Source of the DNA: Palleronia sp. LCG004
GTDB taxonomy: Bacteria > Pseudomonadota > Alphaproteobacteria > Rhodobacterales > Rhodobacteraceae
Direction: 5' to 3'
Length of the DNA stretch: 64,000 nt
Assembly (NCBI RefSeq): GCF_032931615.1
Contig: NZ_CP136759.1
Location: forward strand, 124,001-188,000
Part shown: piece by piece, positions 46,310 through 55,127 of the stretch
How the letters are laid out: each line of letters opens with the position of its first letter
How positions within the stretch are numbered: the stretch's first letter is position 1
Notes under the pieces: generated by a model
Databases searched by the model: none
Told to the model about the DNA's origin: nothing
What the model saw: the letters and a program-made list of their open reading frames with translations, nothing else
Translations under genes and position numbers: made by a program

Positions 46310-46717
46310 TCACCGCGACGGCTGGGGGTCAGTCTCTTTCTCGACGGGATATCCGGCAGCGGCCCAAGTCTGGAACCCGCCCGCCATCTCGGCGACGTCA
46401 TCGATCCCCATATCGCGCAACGTCTTGACCGCCAAAGCCGATCGCCACGCTGCCGCGCAAAAGAGGATCAGCGTCCGGTCGGTGGCAAGCCGCGGATCGT
46501 GCCACGGGCTTGCAGGATCTGCGCGGAATTCGAGCATGCCGCGCGGCACGTGGATCGCGCCGGGGATCCGCCCGGCCTGTATCAGCTCCTCTGCCTCGCG
46601 CAGATCGACGAGCAGAGCACGATCCTCGACGGTGGCGCGAAGCACCTCTTCCATGGAGAGGACGGTGATCTCGGCCTTGGCCACGGCCACCATTTCGGCG
46701 ACGGATGCGATCGTCAT
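46310..46717 (-). CDS. Rhodanese-domain protein
   Basis: A 135-residue single-domain rhodanese. The active-site cysteine is Cys87 in the loop LFCAAAWRSA (C-x4-R), preceded by the structural motifs VDLREAEEL and GAIHVPRGML. It should transfer sulfane sulfur (thiosulfate- or persulfide-dependent) in the cytoplasm. It is 15 bp downstream of the gamma-glutamyltransferase gene on the same strand, hinting at a shared role in sulfur/glutathione turnover. Confidence 0.9.
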   Translation of the reverse strand: MTIASVAEMVAVAKAEITVLSMEEVLRATVEDRALLVDLREAEELIQAGRIPGAIHVPRGMLEFRADPASPWHDPRLATDRTLILFCAAAWRSALAVKTLRDMGIDDVAEMAGGFQTWAAAGYPVEKETDPQPSR

Positions 46718-46732
46718 CGGTCCCTCCCTCGG

Positions 46733-48313
46733 TCAGTAGCCTAGCGCGCAACCATCCTTGCGCGGATCGGATCCACCAACCAGAACGCCGTCCTCGCCGA
46801 TCCCGATCGCCTGCGCGCCGCCGATTGCGGTCTCGGGCTCGGCCACGTCGTGTCCCCGGCGGGTCAGCTCATCACGCACTGCGTAGGAATAGCCTCTCTC
46901 GACATTGAGCTTTCCGGCGTCGGGGAAGCAGCGAGGCCCGTCGATCGCCTCCTGCGGATCCATCCCGTAATCGGCAATGTTACTGACGAATCGGGCATGG
47001 CCGTTGGCTTGATAGGCACCGCCCATCACTCCGAACGGCATGACAACCCGGCCCTCGCGGCGCAGCATCGCGGGGATGATCGTGTGCATTGGCCGCTTGC
47101 CCGGAGCACCTTCGTTCGGATGCCCCTCCGTGAGCGAGAACCCCGCGCCGCGATTCTGAAAAAGGATGCCGAACTTGTTCGACGCGATGCCCGATCCGAA
47201 CGGATGGAAGATCGAGGAAATGAGGGATACCGCCATTCGGTCGCGATCGACCACGGTGATGTAGATGGTATCGCGATGGATCGCCTCGCTGATCTCGGTC
47301 GCCGAGACCATCGCCCGGTCCATCTCGATCAGCGCGGCGAGCCTGTCGGCCGTTTCGTCGTTCAGCATGTGGTCGAGGCGGGTGGCATGGCGGGGATCGG
47401 CAAGGAACCGGTTGCGCGCATCGTAGGCGAGTTTCGTCGCCTCAGCTTCGATATGGGCGCGGTCCGCCCCCCAGGGATCCATCGACCTCAGATCGAAGCG
47501 TTTAAGGATATTGGCGAGAAGGATCGCCGTGGCACCCTGCCCGTTGGGCGGGTGTTCGACCAACTCGTAGCCGCCGTAATTCCCCACAATCGGATCGACG
47601 TAATCGGATGCGACCGAGGCGAAATCCTCGAGCGTGTGATTGCCACCCGCCGCACGAAGCGCGGCCACCATATCCTCGGCTATTTGCCCTTCGTAGAAAG
47701 CGTCGCGGCCGTCCGCCGCGATCCGGCGCAGCACTTCGGCCTGATCGGGCGCGCGGAACATCCGACCCGCCTGCGGTGCCTCGCCATCGAAGAGAAAGCG
47801 ATCCCTCGCGCCACCCTGGAGCGCGCCGGCCTCGGCGCGCCAGTCGAAAGCCACGCGGGGTGCGACGGGGATACCGGCCTCGGCATAGTAGATCGCGGGT
47901 GCCAGCGACATGGCAAGGCCGGCACGGCCGTGGTCTTGCGAAAGCCTGCAGAAACCGTCGACAGCACCCGGTAACGTCACCGAATGTGCACTGCGAAGCG
48001 GTACGGTCGCATTCCCCTCGCTGCGGAGCCGTGCGGCATCGAAGGCAGCTGGCGCGCGTCCCGATCCGTTCAGTGCGACGATCTCGCCCGTCTCGGGATT
48101 GGAGACGAGCGCGAACATGTCGCCGCCGATCCCTGTCATCTGCGGCTCGGCGATGCCGAGGAGAACGGCCCCCGCGATGGCCGCGTCGACCGCGTTGCCG
48201 CCCGCCTCGAGGATCTGGACCGCGACCTTCGCGGCAAGTGGGTGGGAGGTGGCGCACATGCCATTGGCGGCGTGGACCGCCGATCGTCCGGGCAGGTGAA
48301 AATCGCGCATCAT
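46733..48313 (-). CDS. ggt: Gamma-glutamyltransferase
   Basis: A 526-residue Ntn-hydrolase of the gamma-glutamyltranspeptidase family. The self-processing/catalytic threonine lies in HRDTIYITVVDRDRMAVSLISSIF (about 350-373), so the chain should split into large and small subunits there. The N-terminal GMCATSHPLAAKVAVQILEAGGNAVDAAIA is typical. No signal peptide is apparent, so it may act in the cytoplasm, as in some bacterial GGT-like or cephalosporin-acylase-like paralogues; the substrate could differ from glutathione. It follows the anti-sigma kinase gene after 87 bp. Confidence 0.88.
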   Translation of the reverse strand: MMRDFHLPGRSAVHAANGMCATSHPLAAKVAVQILEAGGNAVDAAIAGAVLLGIAEPQMTGIGGDMFALVSNPETGEIVALNGSGRAPAAFDAARLRSEGNATVPLRSAHSVTLPGAVDGFCRLSQDHGRAGLAMSLAPAIYYAEAGIPVAPRVAFDWRAEAGALQGGARDRFLFDGEAPQAGRMFRAPDQAEVLRRIAADGRDAFYEGQIAEDMVAALRAAGGNHTLEDFASVASDYVDPIVGNYGGYELVEHPPNGQGATAILLANILKRFDLRSMDPWGADRAHIEAEATKLAYDARNRFLADPRHATRLDHMLNDETADRLAALIEMDRAMVSATEISEAIHRDTIYITVVDRDRMAVSLISSIFHPFGSGIASNKFGILFQNRGAGFSLTEGHPNEGAPGKRPMHTIIPAMLRREGRVVMPFGVMGGAYQANGHARFVSNIADYGMDPQEAIDGPRCFPDAGKLNVERGYSYAVRDELTRRGHDVAEPETAIGGAQAIGIGEDGVLVGGSDPRKDGCALGY

Positions 48314-48346
48314 ACCTCTCCGTTCCGCGGAATTCGCGTCACGTTA

Positions 48347-48367
48347 GGCAATGAACCGGTGATTGCC
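48347..48367. promoter_or_regulatory. Inverted repeat upstream of ggt
   Basis: GGCAAT and ATTGCC flank a 9 bp spacer 34 bp upstream of the ggt start, in the short gap after the anti-sigma kinase gene. It could be an operator for the ggt-rhodanese pair; no regulator is assigned. Confidence 0.35.
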
Positions 48368-48400
48368 AATGCATGGCATCGGTGACGGAAGCGGTGCCCC

Positions 48401-48910
48401 TCAGCAGCTCTGGACCTTGCGTCCCACATCGATGCGGAACGACAGCCGGTTGCGTTCGCCCACGCGCAAATAAGCAAGGTCGTGGCTCAGCTCTCGGATC
48501 AGGAACCAGCCAAAGCCGCCTTCGGCCGCGTCCTCGATCGGAGGGGGCGGGTCGGGATAGGGCATGGCGCAGTCCGGCATGGCAAGTCCGTCATCCAGCG
48601 CCACGCAGAAAAGCCCGTCGGGGTCGTGCGTCACGTGCAGCTCGATCATGCCCGCCGCATCGTCGGGATAGGCGTGCTCGCAAATATTGTTCATTACCTC
48701 GGCGAGGACGAGTTCCACTGTGCTGCATTCATCCTCGCTCAGCCTTAGATGCTGCAGGCCGCCGAGGGTGGAGCGCAGGGCATCGCGCACGGCCATGGGA
48801 TTGCTGGGAAAAATGACCCTAAGCTCGTTGCGCCAGGATTCACAGATTACGTCGCGCCTCTCGGCCTCGCGCGTCTGCTTCTTTTCTCCGGTGGACAAGT
48901 CAGTACGCAT
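48401..48910 (-). CDS. Anti-sigma factor kinase (RsbW-like ATPase)
   Basis: A 169-residue GHKL-fold protein of the RsbW/SpoIIAB type. The N-box ELVLAEVMNNICEHAY (about 66-81), the G1-like motif ALDDGLAMP and the GFGWFLIRELSHDL G2 box are recognisable. Such kinases bind a sigma factor or other partner and phosphorylate a STAS antagonist. The antagonist gene is directly upstream with an 11 bp overlap, completing a partner-switch pair. No cognate sigma factor or PP2C phosphatase is in the window, so the output is unknown. Confidence 0.82.
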   Translation of the reverse strand: MRTDLSTGEKKQTREAERRDVICESWRNELRVIFPSNPMAVRDALRSTLGGLQHLRLSEDECSTVELVLAEVMNNICEHAYPDDAAGMIELHVTHDPDGLFCVALDDGLAMPDCAMPYPDPPPPIEDAAEGGFGWFLIRELSHDLAYLRVGERNRLSFRIDVGRKVQSC

Positions 48911-49262
48911 GAGCCTGCCGAACCTGCTGTTCGGCCGGCCCTTCGATGGCCGGAATGGCGTGATGGATCGTGAAGATCTGTTCCATCCGGGTCAGCCTGA
49001 AGACTTTCGCGACAGCGGGCGACAAGCCCGAGAGCTCAAGCCGCTGAAGCGGAGCAAGCTGCTTCTTCGCCCCGATCACGGCACCCAGGCCGGAGCTGTC
49101 TAGGAATTGGACATGCTGCATATCGAGGATGACCCGGGCGGGGCCGTCCTGCGCGGCATCGCGAACCGAATCCTTGAACTGAACCGCCACGGCTGCATCC
49201 ACCCGGTCGGCGAGAACCCTGACGATCATCGCGTCCTCGATCATGAGAATATCGAATTCCAT
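48900..49262 (-). CDS. STAS-domain anti-sigma factor antagonist
   Basis: A 120-residue STAS protein. The phosphorylatable serine is in VQFLDSSGLGAVIGAKK (about 50-66), which matches the SpoIIAA/RsbV phospho-site region. It should be switched by the RsbW-like kinase encoded immediately downstream (11 bp overlap). It opens this minus-strand group; the upstream region faces the rluA gene. Confidence 0.85.
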   Translation of the reverse strand: MEFDILMIEDAMIVRVLADRVDAAVAVQFKDSVRDAAQDGPARVILDMQHVQFLDSSGLGAVIGAKKQLAPLQRLELSGLSPAVAKVFRLTRMEQIFTIHHAIPAIEGPAEQQVRQAHAY

Positions 49263-49452
49263 TCGGTCATTCCTCTACTCGTCCAGACATGGTTCTAGGG
49301 GAGGATCGTTAACCGGTAATGAAGGAAATCGGGAAACGGAGATGCCGTATGCGGTTCAGGTCTGGCCCGCGCACACGGCCGACCCTAGGATGGCTGCGCT
49401 CCTCCAGTGCCGCTCACAGGCCCCCCTCGGAGCAAGGGATCTTCACCGCGCC

Positions 49453-50103
49453 ATGGAATCTTCCGTTTCCGATACGATCTACGCTCCGCCCCGGGCGCCG
49501 ATCGACATCTTGCACCGCGACGACGATCTGCTGATCGTGGCCAAGCCCGAGGGGCTCCTCTCGGTGCCGGGGAAGGGGGAGGCGCTCGCCGATTGTCTCG
49601 AGACGCGTCTCCGGGCCGACGACCCGCAGGTTCTGCTCGTGCACAGGCTCGATCGTGACACGTCCGGGGTCATGGTCTTCGCGCGCAACCGCGCCGCGCA
49701 GCGCCATCTCGGTCTGCAATTCGAACGGCGTCATCTGTCGAAGGGATACGTTGCGCTTGTCGAGGGATACGTCGAGGAGGAGAAGGGAACGATCGACCTG
49801 CCGCTCAAGGCGGACTGGCCGAACCGCCCGCGCCAGATGGTCCATCCGGAGGGGCGGCACGCCATCACGCATTGGCGGGCTATCGAGAGGGGGAACGGTG
49901 CGACTCGCATGGCGCTTCACCCCGAGACGGGGCGCGCGCATCAGCTGCGCGTCCACATGTGCAGCCTTGGCCATCCGATCCTCGGCGATCCGCTCTATGA
50001 CGGACCGGATGCTCCGCGCATGATGCTCCATTCCGAAACGCTGGAGCTGCGCCACCCGACCGGCGGCGAGCGGCATACCTTCCGCGCGCCGCCGCCGTTC
50101 TGA
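49453..50103 (+). CDS. rluA: 23S rRNA/tRNA pseudouridine synthase RluA
   Basis: A 216-residue pseudouridine synthase of the RluA family. The catalytic aspartate is in VHRLDRDTSGVMV (about 60-72), GLLSVPGKG marks the N-terminal fold, and IDLPLKADWPNRPRQMV and GRAHQLRVHMCSLGHPILGDPLYDGPDAP match E. coli RluA closely. RluA isomerises U746 of 23S rRNA and U32 of several tRNAs. The ATG at 49453 gives the E. coli-like N-terminus (SDTIYAPPRAP); longer in-frame starts exist but have no better ribosome-binding site. The 190 bp upstream gap shows no other gene. Confidence 0.9.
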   Translation: MESSVSDTIYAPPRAPIDILHRDDDLLIVAKPEGLLSVPGKGEALADCLETRLRADDPQVLLVHRLDRDTSGVMVFARNRAAQRHLGLQFERRHLSKGYVALVEGYVEEEKGTIDLPLKADWPNRPRQMVHPEGRHAITHWRAIERGNGATRMALHPETGRAHQLRVHMCSLGHPILGDPLYDGPDAPRMMLHSETLELRHPTGGERHTFRAPPPF

Positions 50104-51219
50104 TCAGGCGAGCACGTCCGACAGCGCCAAAGCATCGCGACCGAGCGCCTGGGCTACCGGTGCGTTGGTGATCCGGCCCGCATGTACGTTAAGGCCCTGC
50201 GCCAGATGCGGGTCCGCGCGGCAGGCCGCCTTCCATCCCGCATCGGCGAGTGCGAGCATGAACGGCATCGTCGCGTTGCCAAGCGCGATGGTCGAAGACC
50301 GCGCGACCGCCCCGGGCATGTTCGCCACGCAGTAATGCATGATGCCGTCCACGTCGTAGACCGGGTTCTCGTGCGTGGTGGGCTTCGACGTCTCGAAGCA
50401 GCCGCCCTGATCTATCGCCACGTCCACGAGGACCGCGCCCGGCTTCATCGTCGAGAGCATGTCGCGGGTGACGAGCTTCGGGGCCGCGGCCCCGGGAATC
50501 AGGACCGCACCGATTACCATGTCGGCCTCGGCCACGATCTCGGCGATGTTGCCACCCGAGGCATACCGCGTGTTGAAGTCACGCGAGAACATCTCGTCGA
50601 GTTGCCGCAGGCGCGGCAGCGAACGGTCGAGGACGGTCACGTCCGCGCCCATCCCGGCTGCGATCCGTGCGGCATGGGTGCCGACGACGCCACCGCCGAT
50701 CACCGCAACGTTGGCGGGCGTCACGCCCGGTACGCCGCCCATCAGGACCCCGCGGCCGCCATTTGCCTTCTGCAGCGTCCAGGCTCCCATTTGCGGCGCG
50801 AGCCGTCCCGCCACCTCGGACATCGGGGCGAGAAGCGGCAGGCCGCCACGCGCATCCGTCACCGTCTCGTAGGCGATGCAGGTCGCTCCCGACGCCAGCA
50901 GGTCGTCGGTTTGTGTCGGGTCGGGTGCCAGGTGAAGATAGGTGAAGAGAAGCTGCCCTTCGGAAAGCATCTTGCGCTCACCCGCCTGCGGCTCCTTCAC
51001 CTTCACGACCATCTCGGCTTCGCCGAAGATCGCCTCGGCATTCTCGACGAGCCGCGCACCTGCCTCTTCGTAGGCGGCGTCCGTGAAACCCGCGCCTTCG
51101 CCTGCGCCCTTCTGGACCAAGACTTCGTGGCCATGGCTCACGGCCTCACGTGCGGCATTGGGCGTGATCCCCACACGGAATTCCTGGGGCTTGATCTCTG
51201 TCGGGCATCCGATGCGCAT
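50104..51219 (-). CDS. ald: Alanine dehydrogenase
   Basis: A 371-residue alanine dehydrogenase. The N-terminal substrate part holds RIGCPTEIKPQEFRVGITPNAAREAVSHGHEV with the pyruvate-binding arginine and lysine, and the Rossmann motif VAVIGGGVVGTHAARIAAGMGADVTVLD (about 170-197) binds NAD. It interconverts L-alanine and pyruvate/ammonium, linking alanine use to central carbon flow. GGAGAC is 7-8 nt upstream of the ATG. It is divergent from an Lrp-type gene whose product probably activates it, with a CTTTG-N9-CAAAG repeat between. Confidence 0.95.
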   Translation of the reverse strand: MRIGCPTEIKPQEFRVGITPNAAREAVSHGHEVLVQKGAGEGAGFTDAAYEEAGARLVENAEAIFGEAEMVVKVKEPQAGERKMLSEGQLLFTYLHLAPDPTQTDDLLASGATCIAYETVTDARGGLPLLAPMSEVAGRLAPQMGAWTLQKANGGRGVLMGGVPGVTPANVAVIGGGVVGTHAARIAAGMGADVTVLDRSLPRLRQLDEMFSRDFNTRYASGGNIAEIVAEADMVIGAVLIPGAAAPKLVTRDMLSTMKPGAVLVDVAIDQGGCFETSKPTTHENPVYDVDGIMHYCVANMPGAVARSSTIALGNATMPFMLALADAGWKAACRADPHLAQGLNVHAGRITNAPVAQALGRDALALSDVLA

Positions 51220-51277
51220 GTCACGTCTCCTCGCTGAATGTCTTTCTACCAAGCGTAGGGCCCGTGGAATGAAATTG

Positions 51278-51296
51278 CTTTGAATTGATTGCAAAG
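51278..51296. promoter_or_regulatory. Likely AldR/Lrp operator between ald and its regulator
   Basis: CTTTG and CAAAG form a perfect inverted repeat separated by 9 bp in the A/T-rich centre of the 138 bp divergent region. Its location and dyad fit an Lrp/AsnC-family site, which typically needs symmetric arms with an AT-rich core. Confidence 0.5.
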
Positions 51297-51357
51297 GTAA
51301 GCGGTTCGAACGCACAAACTTGGCGTAGTTACCGGTATTCGGCGAAGGATCTTGCGC

Positions 51358-51819
51358 ATGGCCGATCTCGACGAACAGGATCGACGCATTCTCGTCCAGT
51401 TGCAGCGGCAAGGGCGACTGACGAATGCGGAACTCAGCGAGCGTGTCGCACTTTCCCCCTCGGCCTGTCACAGGCGGGTTTCTCGGCTCGAGCGGGCCGG
51501 CGTGATTGCGGGATATGTCGCGCTGCTCGATCGCGCGCGGCTCGACAGACGGACGACCGTCTTCGTCGAGATCACGCTTTCGGGGCAGGCGGACGAAGTG
51601 CTCGACGCGTTCGAGGGTGCTGTCGCGAAGATCCCGGAGATCCTCGAATGCCATCTCATGGCCGGAACGGCCGATTACCTGCTGAAGGTCGCGGTCCGCG
51701 ATACCGAGGATTTCGCCCAGCTCCACCGCCGCCATCTCGCCCGGCTGCCGGGCGTCGCGCAGATGCAGTCGAGCTTCGCGCTCAGACGCGTGCGCGAGAC
51801 AACGGAAATCCCGCTCTAG
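51358..51819 (+). CDS. Lrp/AsnC-family regulator (AldR-like)
   Basis: A 153-residue Lrp/AsnC transcription factor. The helix-turn-helix is in ILVQLQRQGRLTNAELSERVALSPSACHRRVSRLERAG (about 11-48), followed by a RAM ligand-binding domain with the usual GTADYLLKVAVRDTEDF turn. Members next to ald sense alanine and switch on ald. It is divergent from ald with the candidate operator in between. Its stop overlaps that of the convergent DUF2834 gene by 4 bp. Confidence 0.92.
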   Translation: MADLDEQDRRILVQLQRQGRLTNAELSERVALSPSACHRRVSRLERAGVIAGYVALLDRARLDRRTTVFVEITLSGQADEVLDAFEGAVAKIPEILECHLMAGTADYLLKVAVRDTEDFAQLHRRHLARLPGVAQMQSSFALRRVRETTEIPL

Positions 51820-52118
51820 GCGCGTCGGTCACGCAGGAAGAGATAGAGCGGCAATCCGCAACTCACTCCGATGCAGAAGACCGCCGGAATGGCGACGAGG
51901 TTGAGCCAAGCTTTCTTCTGCCAGGTTTCCCAGAGGATCCAGATCGTCAGCGTAACGGCCGAGATGGTGAGATCCCAGACGAGGCCGGTGGTTGATGCGT
52001 TGACGTACCACGCGTCTATCAGGGCACCGAATCCGTTACCTTCGGCCATGAAGCTCAGGAACCAGTACATCGGGTGTACCGCGCCCCAGATTGCGAGCGC
52101 GAGAAAGATCCATCGCAT
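51816..52118 (-). CDS. DUF2834 membrane protein
   Basis: A 100-residue protein with three hydrophobic segments (IFLALAIWGAVHPMYWFLSF near the N-terminus, DLTISAVTLTIWILWETW and LVAIPAVFCIGVSCGLPLYLFL), matching the DUF2834 family. Function unknown. Its ATG shares one base with the stop of the upstream 49-residue lipoprotein gene, so it is the last gene of an argH operon. Confidence 0.8.
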   Translation of the reverse strand: MRWIFLALAIWGAVHPMYWFLSFMAEGNGFGALIDAWYVNASTTGLVWDLTISAVTLTIWILWETWQKKAWLNLVAIPAVFCIGVSCGLPLYLFLRDRRA

Positions 52119-52267
52119 CAGAAACTGCCGCCGGTGATCCCGATCTCGGCCGTGCCGGAAATAGCGATACCGGTCTCGCGGTCTGGCATTTGGTAGGGCT
52201 CGGGCGGGCCGGCAGCGCCGCAGGCGGCAAGGACCAGCAGGGCGAAAAGGCCGAGACGTGCGCTCAT
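52118..52267 (-). CDS. Small lipoprotein (LptM-like), 49 residues
   Basis: A 49-residue lipoprotein with lipobox VLAAC (Cys16) after a short hydrophobic leader. The first mature residues, CGAAGPPEPYQMP, recall the conserved CGxxGPP opening of LptM/YifL-type lipoproteins, which are often encoded beside argH or diaminopimelate genes in proteobacteria and assist the LptD outer-membrane complex. That assignment is tentative. It overlaps the preceding 54-residue lipoprotein gene by 4 bp (ATGA) and the DUF2834 gene by 1 bp. Confidence 0.72.
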   Translation of the reverse strand: MSARLGLFALLVLAACGAAGPPEPYQMPDRETGIAISGTAEIGITGGSF

Positions 52268-52428
52268 CTGTTCCTCACCATGATGCTGGTATTGGGGCCG
52301 ACCACGCCGACGCTCTGGCTCGTTCGTACGCCGCCCGGACCGACCGAGACACCGAGCCCGGCATAGGGGATGCCGCCGGAGCAGGCACCGAGCAGGAGCG
52401 GAAGGCAGAGAAGGTAGAGACGCGGCAT
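52264..52428 (-). CDS. Very small lipoprotein, 54 residues
   Basis: Reading the minus strand from ATG 52428 gives a 54-residue protein whose lipobox LLGAC (Cys16) follows a leucine-rich leader, followed by a Gly/Val/Ser-rich mature part (SGGIPYAGLGVSVGPGGV...). Length, signal and lipobox support a real gene, and it sits exactly between argH (30 bp gap, GAAGGT ribosome-binding site) and the next lipoprotein (ATGA overlap). The glycine-rich tail resembles small outer-membrane lipoproteins but matches no family I can name. Standard length cutoffs would miss it. Confidence 0.75.
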   Translation of the reverse strand: MPRLYLLCLPLLLGACSGGIPYAGLGVSVGPGGVRTSQSVGVVGPNTSIMVRNR

Positions 52429-52458
52429 GGCGGACCTTCGGAATGCGACGATCGGATC

Positions 52459-53868
52459 CTAGATATGCGGCGACGATTCGGACAGAAGTTTGCGCCAGCG
52501 CTGAGCCTGATCTTGCACATTCGACGGTGCGGTGCCGCCATAGGATGTACGGGAGGCCACCGAATTGTCGACGCCGAGCACGTCGAAGACCCGCTCCGTG
52601 ATCGCGGGATGCGCGTTCTGCATGTCCTCGAGGCTCAGATCCGGCAGGTCGCAGCCGCGGTCCTCGGCCAGCGCGACGAGGCTTCCGGTCACGTGATGGG
52701 CATCGCGGAACGGCAATCCCGCCTCGCGCGTCAGCCAATCGGCCAGGTCGGTCGCGGTGGAGAATCCGTGCGATGCCGCCTCGCGCAGCGCATCACGATT
52801 GGCCTTCATGTCGCCCGCCATGCCGGTCATCGCGGCGAGCGCCAGCATCAGGTTGTCGGCCGCGTCGAAGACCTGTTCCTTGTCTTCCTGCATGTCCTTG
52901 GAATAGGCGAGCGGAAGTCCCTTCATCACCATCAAAAGCGCGGTCTGCGCTCCGAAGATCCGACCGATCTTGGCCCGGAGCAGCTCGGCCGCATCCGGGT
53001 TCTTCTTCTGCGGCATGATCGAGGAGCCCGTGGTCCACTTGTCCGACAGCGCGACAAAGCGGAACTGCGCGGACGACCAGATCACCAGCTCCTCGGCCAG
53101 ACGGCTGAGATGCATGGCACAGATCGACGCGGCCGACAGGAATTCGAGCGCGAAGTCCCGGTCGCTGACCGCATCGAGCGAATTGGCACAAGGCCGGTCG
53201 AAGCCCAGAGCATGCGCCGTGGCATCCCGGTCGATGGGGTAGGATGTGCCCGCAAGCGCCGCGGCCCCGAGGGGCGATTCGTTCATCCGCGCACGCGCAT
53301 CGCGGAACCGCTCGCGGTCGCGACCGAACATCTCGACATAGGCGAGCATATGATGCCCCCACGTCACCGGCTGAGCGGTCTGCAGATGGGTGAAGCCCGG
53401 CATTACCCAATCCGCGCCGGCCTCGGCCTGATCGAGGAGCGCCGTCTGAAGCGCGTGCAGCCCATCCATGGCGGCATCGCACTGATCCCGCGTCCAGAGG
53501 CGGAAATCTGTGGCAACCTGATCGTTGCGCGAGCGTCCGGTATGGAGCCGTCCCGCCGCTTCGCCGATCAGCTCCTTGAGGCGGGCCTCCACGTTCATGT
53601 GAATATCCTCGAGCGCGGCGGAGAATTCGAACCTGCCGCCTTCGATCTCTGACAAGACGGTGAGCAGGCCTTCCCCGATCGCGTCGGCATCCTTAGGCTC
53701 GATGATGCCCTGCGCCGCCAGCATCGCGGCATGGGCCCGCGAGCCTGCGATGTCCTGCGCCGCCAGCCGCCGGTCGAACCCGATCGAGGCATTGATCGCC
53801 TCCATGATCGCGTCCGGCCCTTCGGCGAAGCGTCCGCCCCACATCGCGTTGGAGTTCTTGTCGGCCAT
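52459..53868 (-). CDS. argH: Argininosuccinate lyase
   Basis: A 469-residue argininosuccinate lyase. The fumarase-superfamily signature [19 protein letters not shown] is near residue 280-300, the catalytic serine lies in that loop, and the histidine is in the [16 protein letters not shown] region (about 160). It makes arginine and fumarate in the last step of arginine synthesis. GGAGG lies 8 nt upstream of ATG 53868. It leads an operon with two tiny lipoproteins and DUF2834. The usual alphaproteobacterial follower lysA is not here. Divergent from the tlpA-like gene, 23 bp between starts. Confidence 0.96.
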   Translation of the reverse strand: MADKNSNAMWGGRFAEGPDAIMEAINASIGFDRRLAAQDIAGSRAHAAMLAAQGIIEPKDADAIGEGLLTVLSEIEGGRFEFSAALEDIHMNVEARLKELIGEAAGRLHTGRSRNDQVATDFRLWTRDQCDAAMDGLHALQTALLDQAEAGADWVMPGFTHLQTAQPVTWGHHMLAYVEMFGRDRERFRDARARMNESPLGAAALAGTSYPIDRDATAHALGFDRPCANSLDAVSDRDFALEFLSAASICAMHLSRLAEELVIWSSAQFRFVALSDKWTTGSSIMPQKKNPDAAELLRAKIGRIFGAQTALLMVMKGLPLAYSKDMQEDKEQVFDAADNLMLALAAMTGMAGDMKANRDALREAASHGFSTATDLADWLTREAGLPFRDAHHVTGSLVALAEDRGCDLPDLSLEDMQNAHPAITERVFDVLGVDNSVASRTSYGGTAPSNVQDQAQRWRKLLSESSPHI

Positions 53869-53891
53869 GAAACGCGCCTCCGGGAGGATGG

Positions 53892-54437
53892 ATGAAAGTC
53901 TTGACCACAGCCCTTTATCTGGGCCTTGCCACGACCGCAAACGCGCAAGGGCCAGATTGGGCCGATCTGCGGACGGGCGAGATGGCTTCGCTTATCGTCC
54001 ATGACACTCCGGCAGCCGCATCCTCCGCCGCATTCTTCGATGCCGACGGGGAGGGACGAACGCTTGAGGAGTATCGCGGGAAATATGTCCTCGTGAATTT
54101 CTGGGCGCTCTGGTGCGCGCCGTGCCTCGACGAGATGCCGTCGCTCGATGCGCTGCAGGCGGAACTCGGCGGCGAGACTTTCGAGGTTGTTCCGCTCGCC
54201 GTCTGGCGCAACCCGATGCCGGGGATCGAGGAATTCTTCGAGGCGCAGGAGATCGAGCATCTGCCCGTTCTGCTCGACCCGGATCGCGAGGTGTCCGGCG
54301 AGATGGGTGTCGATGCCCTGCCGATCACGGTTCTCCTCGACCCGGAGGGCCGCGAGGTGGCGCGGATGCGTGGCGATGCAGACTGGGCGAGCGAGGAAGC
54401 CATCGCGCTGATCGAAGCCGTGACCGCTGGCGACTAG
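53892..54437 (+). CDS. TlpA/ResA-family periplasmic thioredoxin
   Basis: A 181-residue thioredoxin-fold protein with a signal peptide (cleavage near NAQG, about residue 19) and active site FWALWCAPC near 70. The [25 protein letters not shown] block is typical of TlpA/ResA/CcmG reductases. These reduce haem-binding or copper-site cysteines of cytochromes and oxidases in the periplasm. It is divergent from argH, an arrangement conserved in several alphaproteobacteria, and ends 4 bp inside the convergent tag gene. Confidence 0.9.
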   Translation: MKVLTTALYLGLATTANAQGPDWADLRTGEMASLIVHDTPAAASSAAFFDADGEGRTLEEYRGKYVLVNFWALWCAPCLDEMPSLDALQAELGGETFEVVPLAVWRNPMPGIEEFFEAQEIEHLPVLLDPDREVSGEMGVDALPITVLLDPEGREVARMRGDADWASEEAIALIEAVTAGD

Positions 54438-55006
54438 CCAGCCATTGCCCTGACTTCGGCGTGGCGGGGGCAGCGGGTCAGATGATCGTTGAAGAAGCCC
54501 GACGCCTCCATGAAGGCGTAGACGATGGTCGGCCCGCAGAACTTGAAGCCGCGGCGCTTCAGATCCTTCGATATCTGCTGCGACAGGGGCGTCTGAGCTG
54601 GAACCTCCGACATACTGGCAAATGCGTTCTGAACCGGTACACCGTCGACGAAGGACCAGAGGTAATTCGAAAAACCTTCACGCGCCTCGACCTCCCGCCA
54701 GGCCCGGGCATTCAGGATCGCGCCCTCGATCTTGCCGCGATGCCGCACGATGCCGGGATCGCCGAGCAGGCGGGAGACGTCCTCGTCACCCCACGAAGCT
54801 ATCAGATACGGATCGAACCCCGCGAAGGCGGAACGGAAATTTTCCCGCTTCCGCAAGATCGTCAGCCAGCTCAGGCCGGCCTGGAAGCCGTCGAGCACGA
54901 GCTTTTCGTAAAGCGCACGGCCATCACGTTCGGGCACGCCCCATTCGGTGTCGTGATACTGCACATAGAGCGGATCGGTTCCACACCAGTCGCACCTCTC
55001 GGTCAT
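54434..55006 (-). CDS. tag: DNA-3-methyladenine glycosylase I
   Basis: A 190-residue base-excision repair enzyme. The zinc ligands are visible: Cys5 in MTERCDWCG, the histidine in YVQYHDTEWGVP, and the C-terminal H-x3-C in HLTRCPRH. The 3-methyladenine pocket residues in FQAGLSWLTILRKRENFR and GFKFCGPTIVYAFMEASGFFNDH match Tag. It removes 3-methyladenine from alkylated DNA. The start at ATG 55006 gives the canonical MTERC opening; its 3' end overlaps the tlpA-like stop by 4 bp. Confidence 0.95.
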   Translation of the reverse strand: MTERCDWCGTDPLYVQYHDTEWGVPERDGRALYEKLVLDGFQAGLSWLTILRKRENFRSAFAGFDPYLIASWGDEDVSRLLGDPGIVRHRGKIEGAILNARAWREVEAREGFSNYLWSFVDGVPVQNAFASMSEVPAQTPLSQQISKDLKRRGFKFCGPTIVYAFMEASGFFNDHLTRCPRHAEVRAMAG

Positions 55007-55127
55007 CGTCGCGCACCCTCCGGTCGGACGAACGTTCCGCATGCGAAACATTCGTGAAAATTTGTCGCCTTTACGGCTTGTTAGCGGGTGCGAACGGATA
55101 ACCGATCCGACCGCTAGGGAGATCACG

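Noticed and set aside
51271..51300. AT-rich stretch near ald as an integration or origin signal
   Set aside because: Its place between divergent ald and an Lrp-type gene makes a promoter/operator the simpler explanation.
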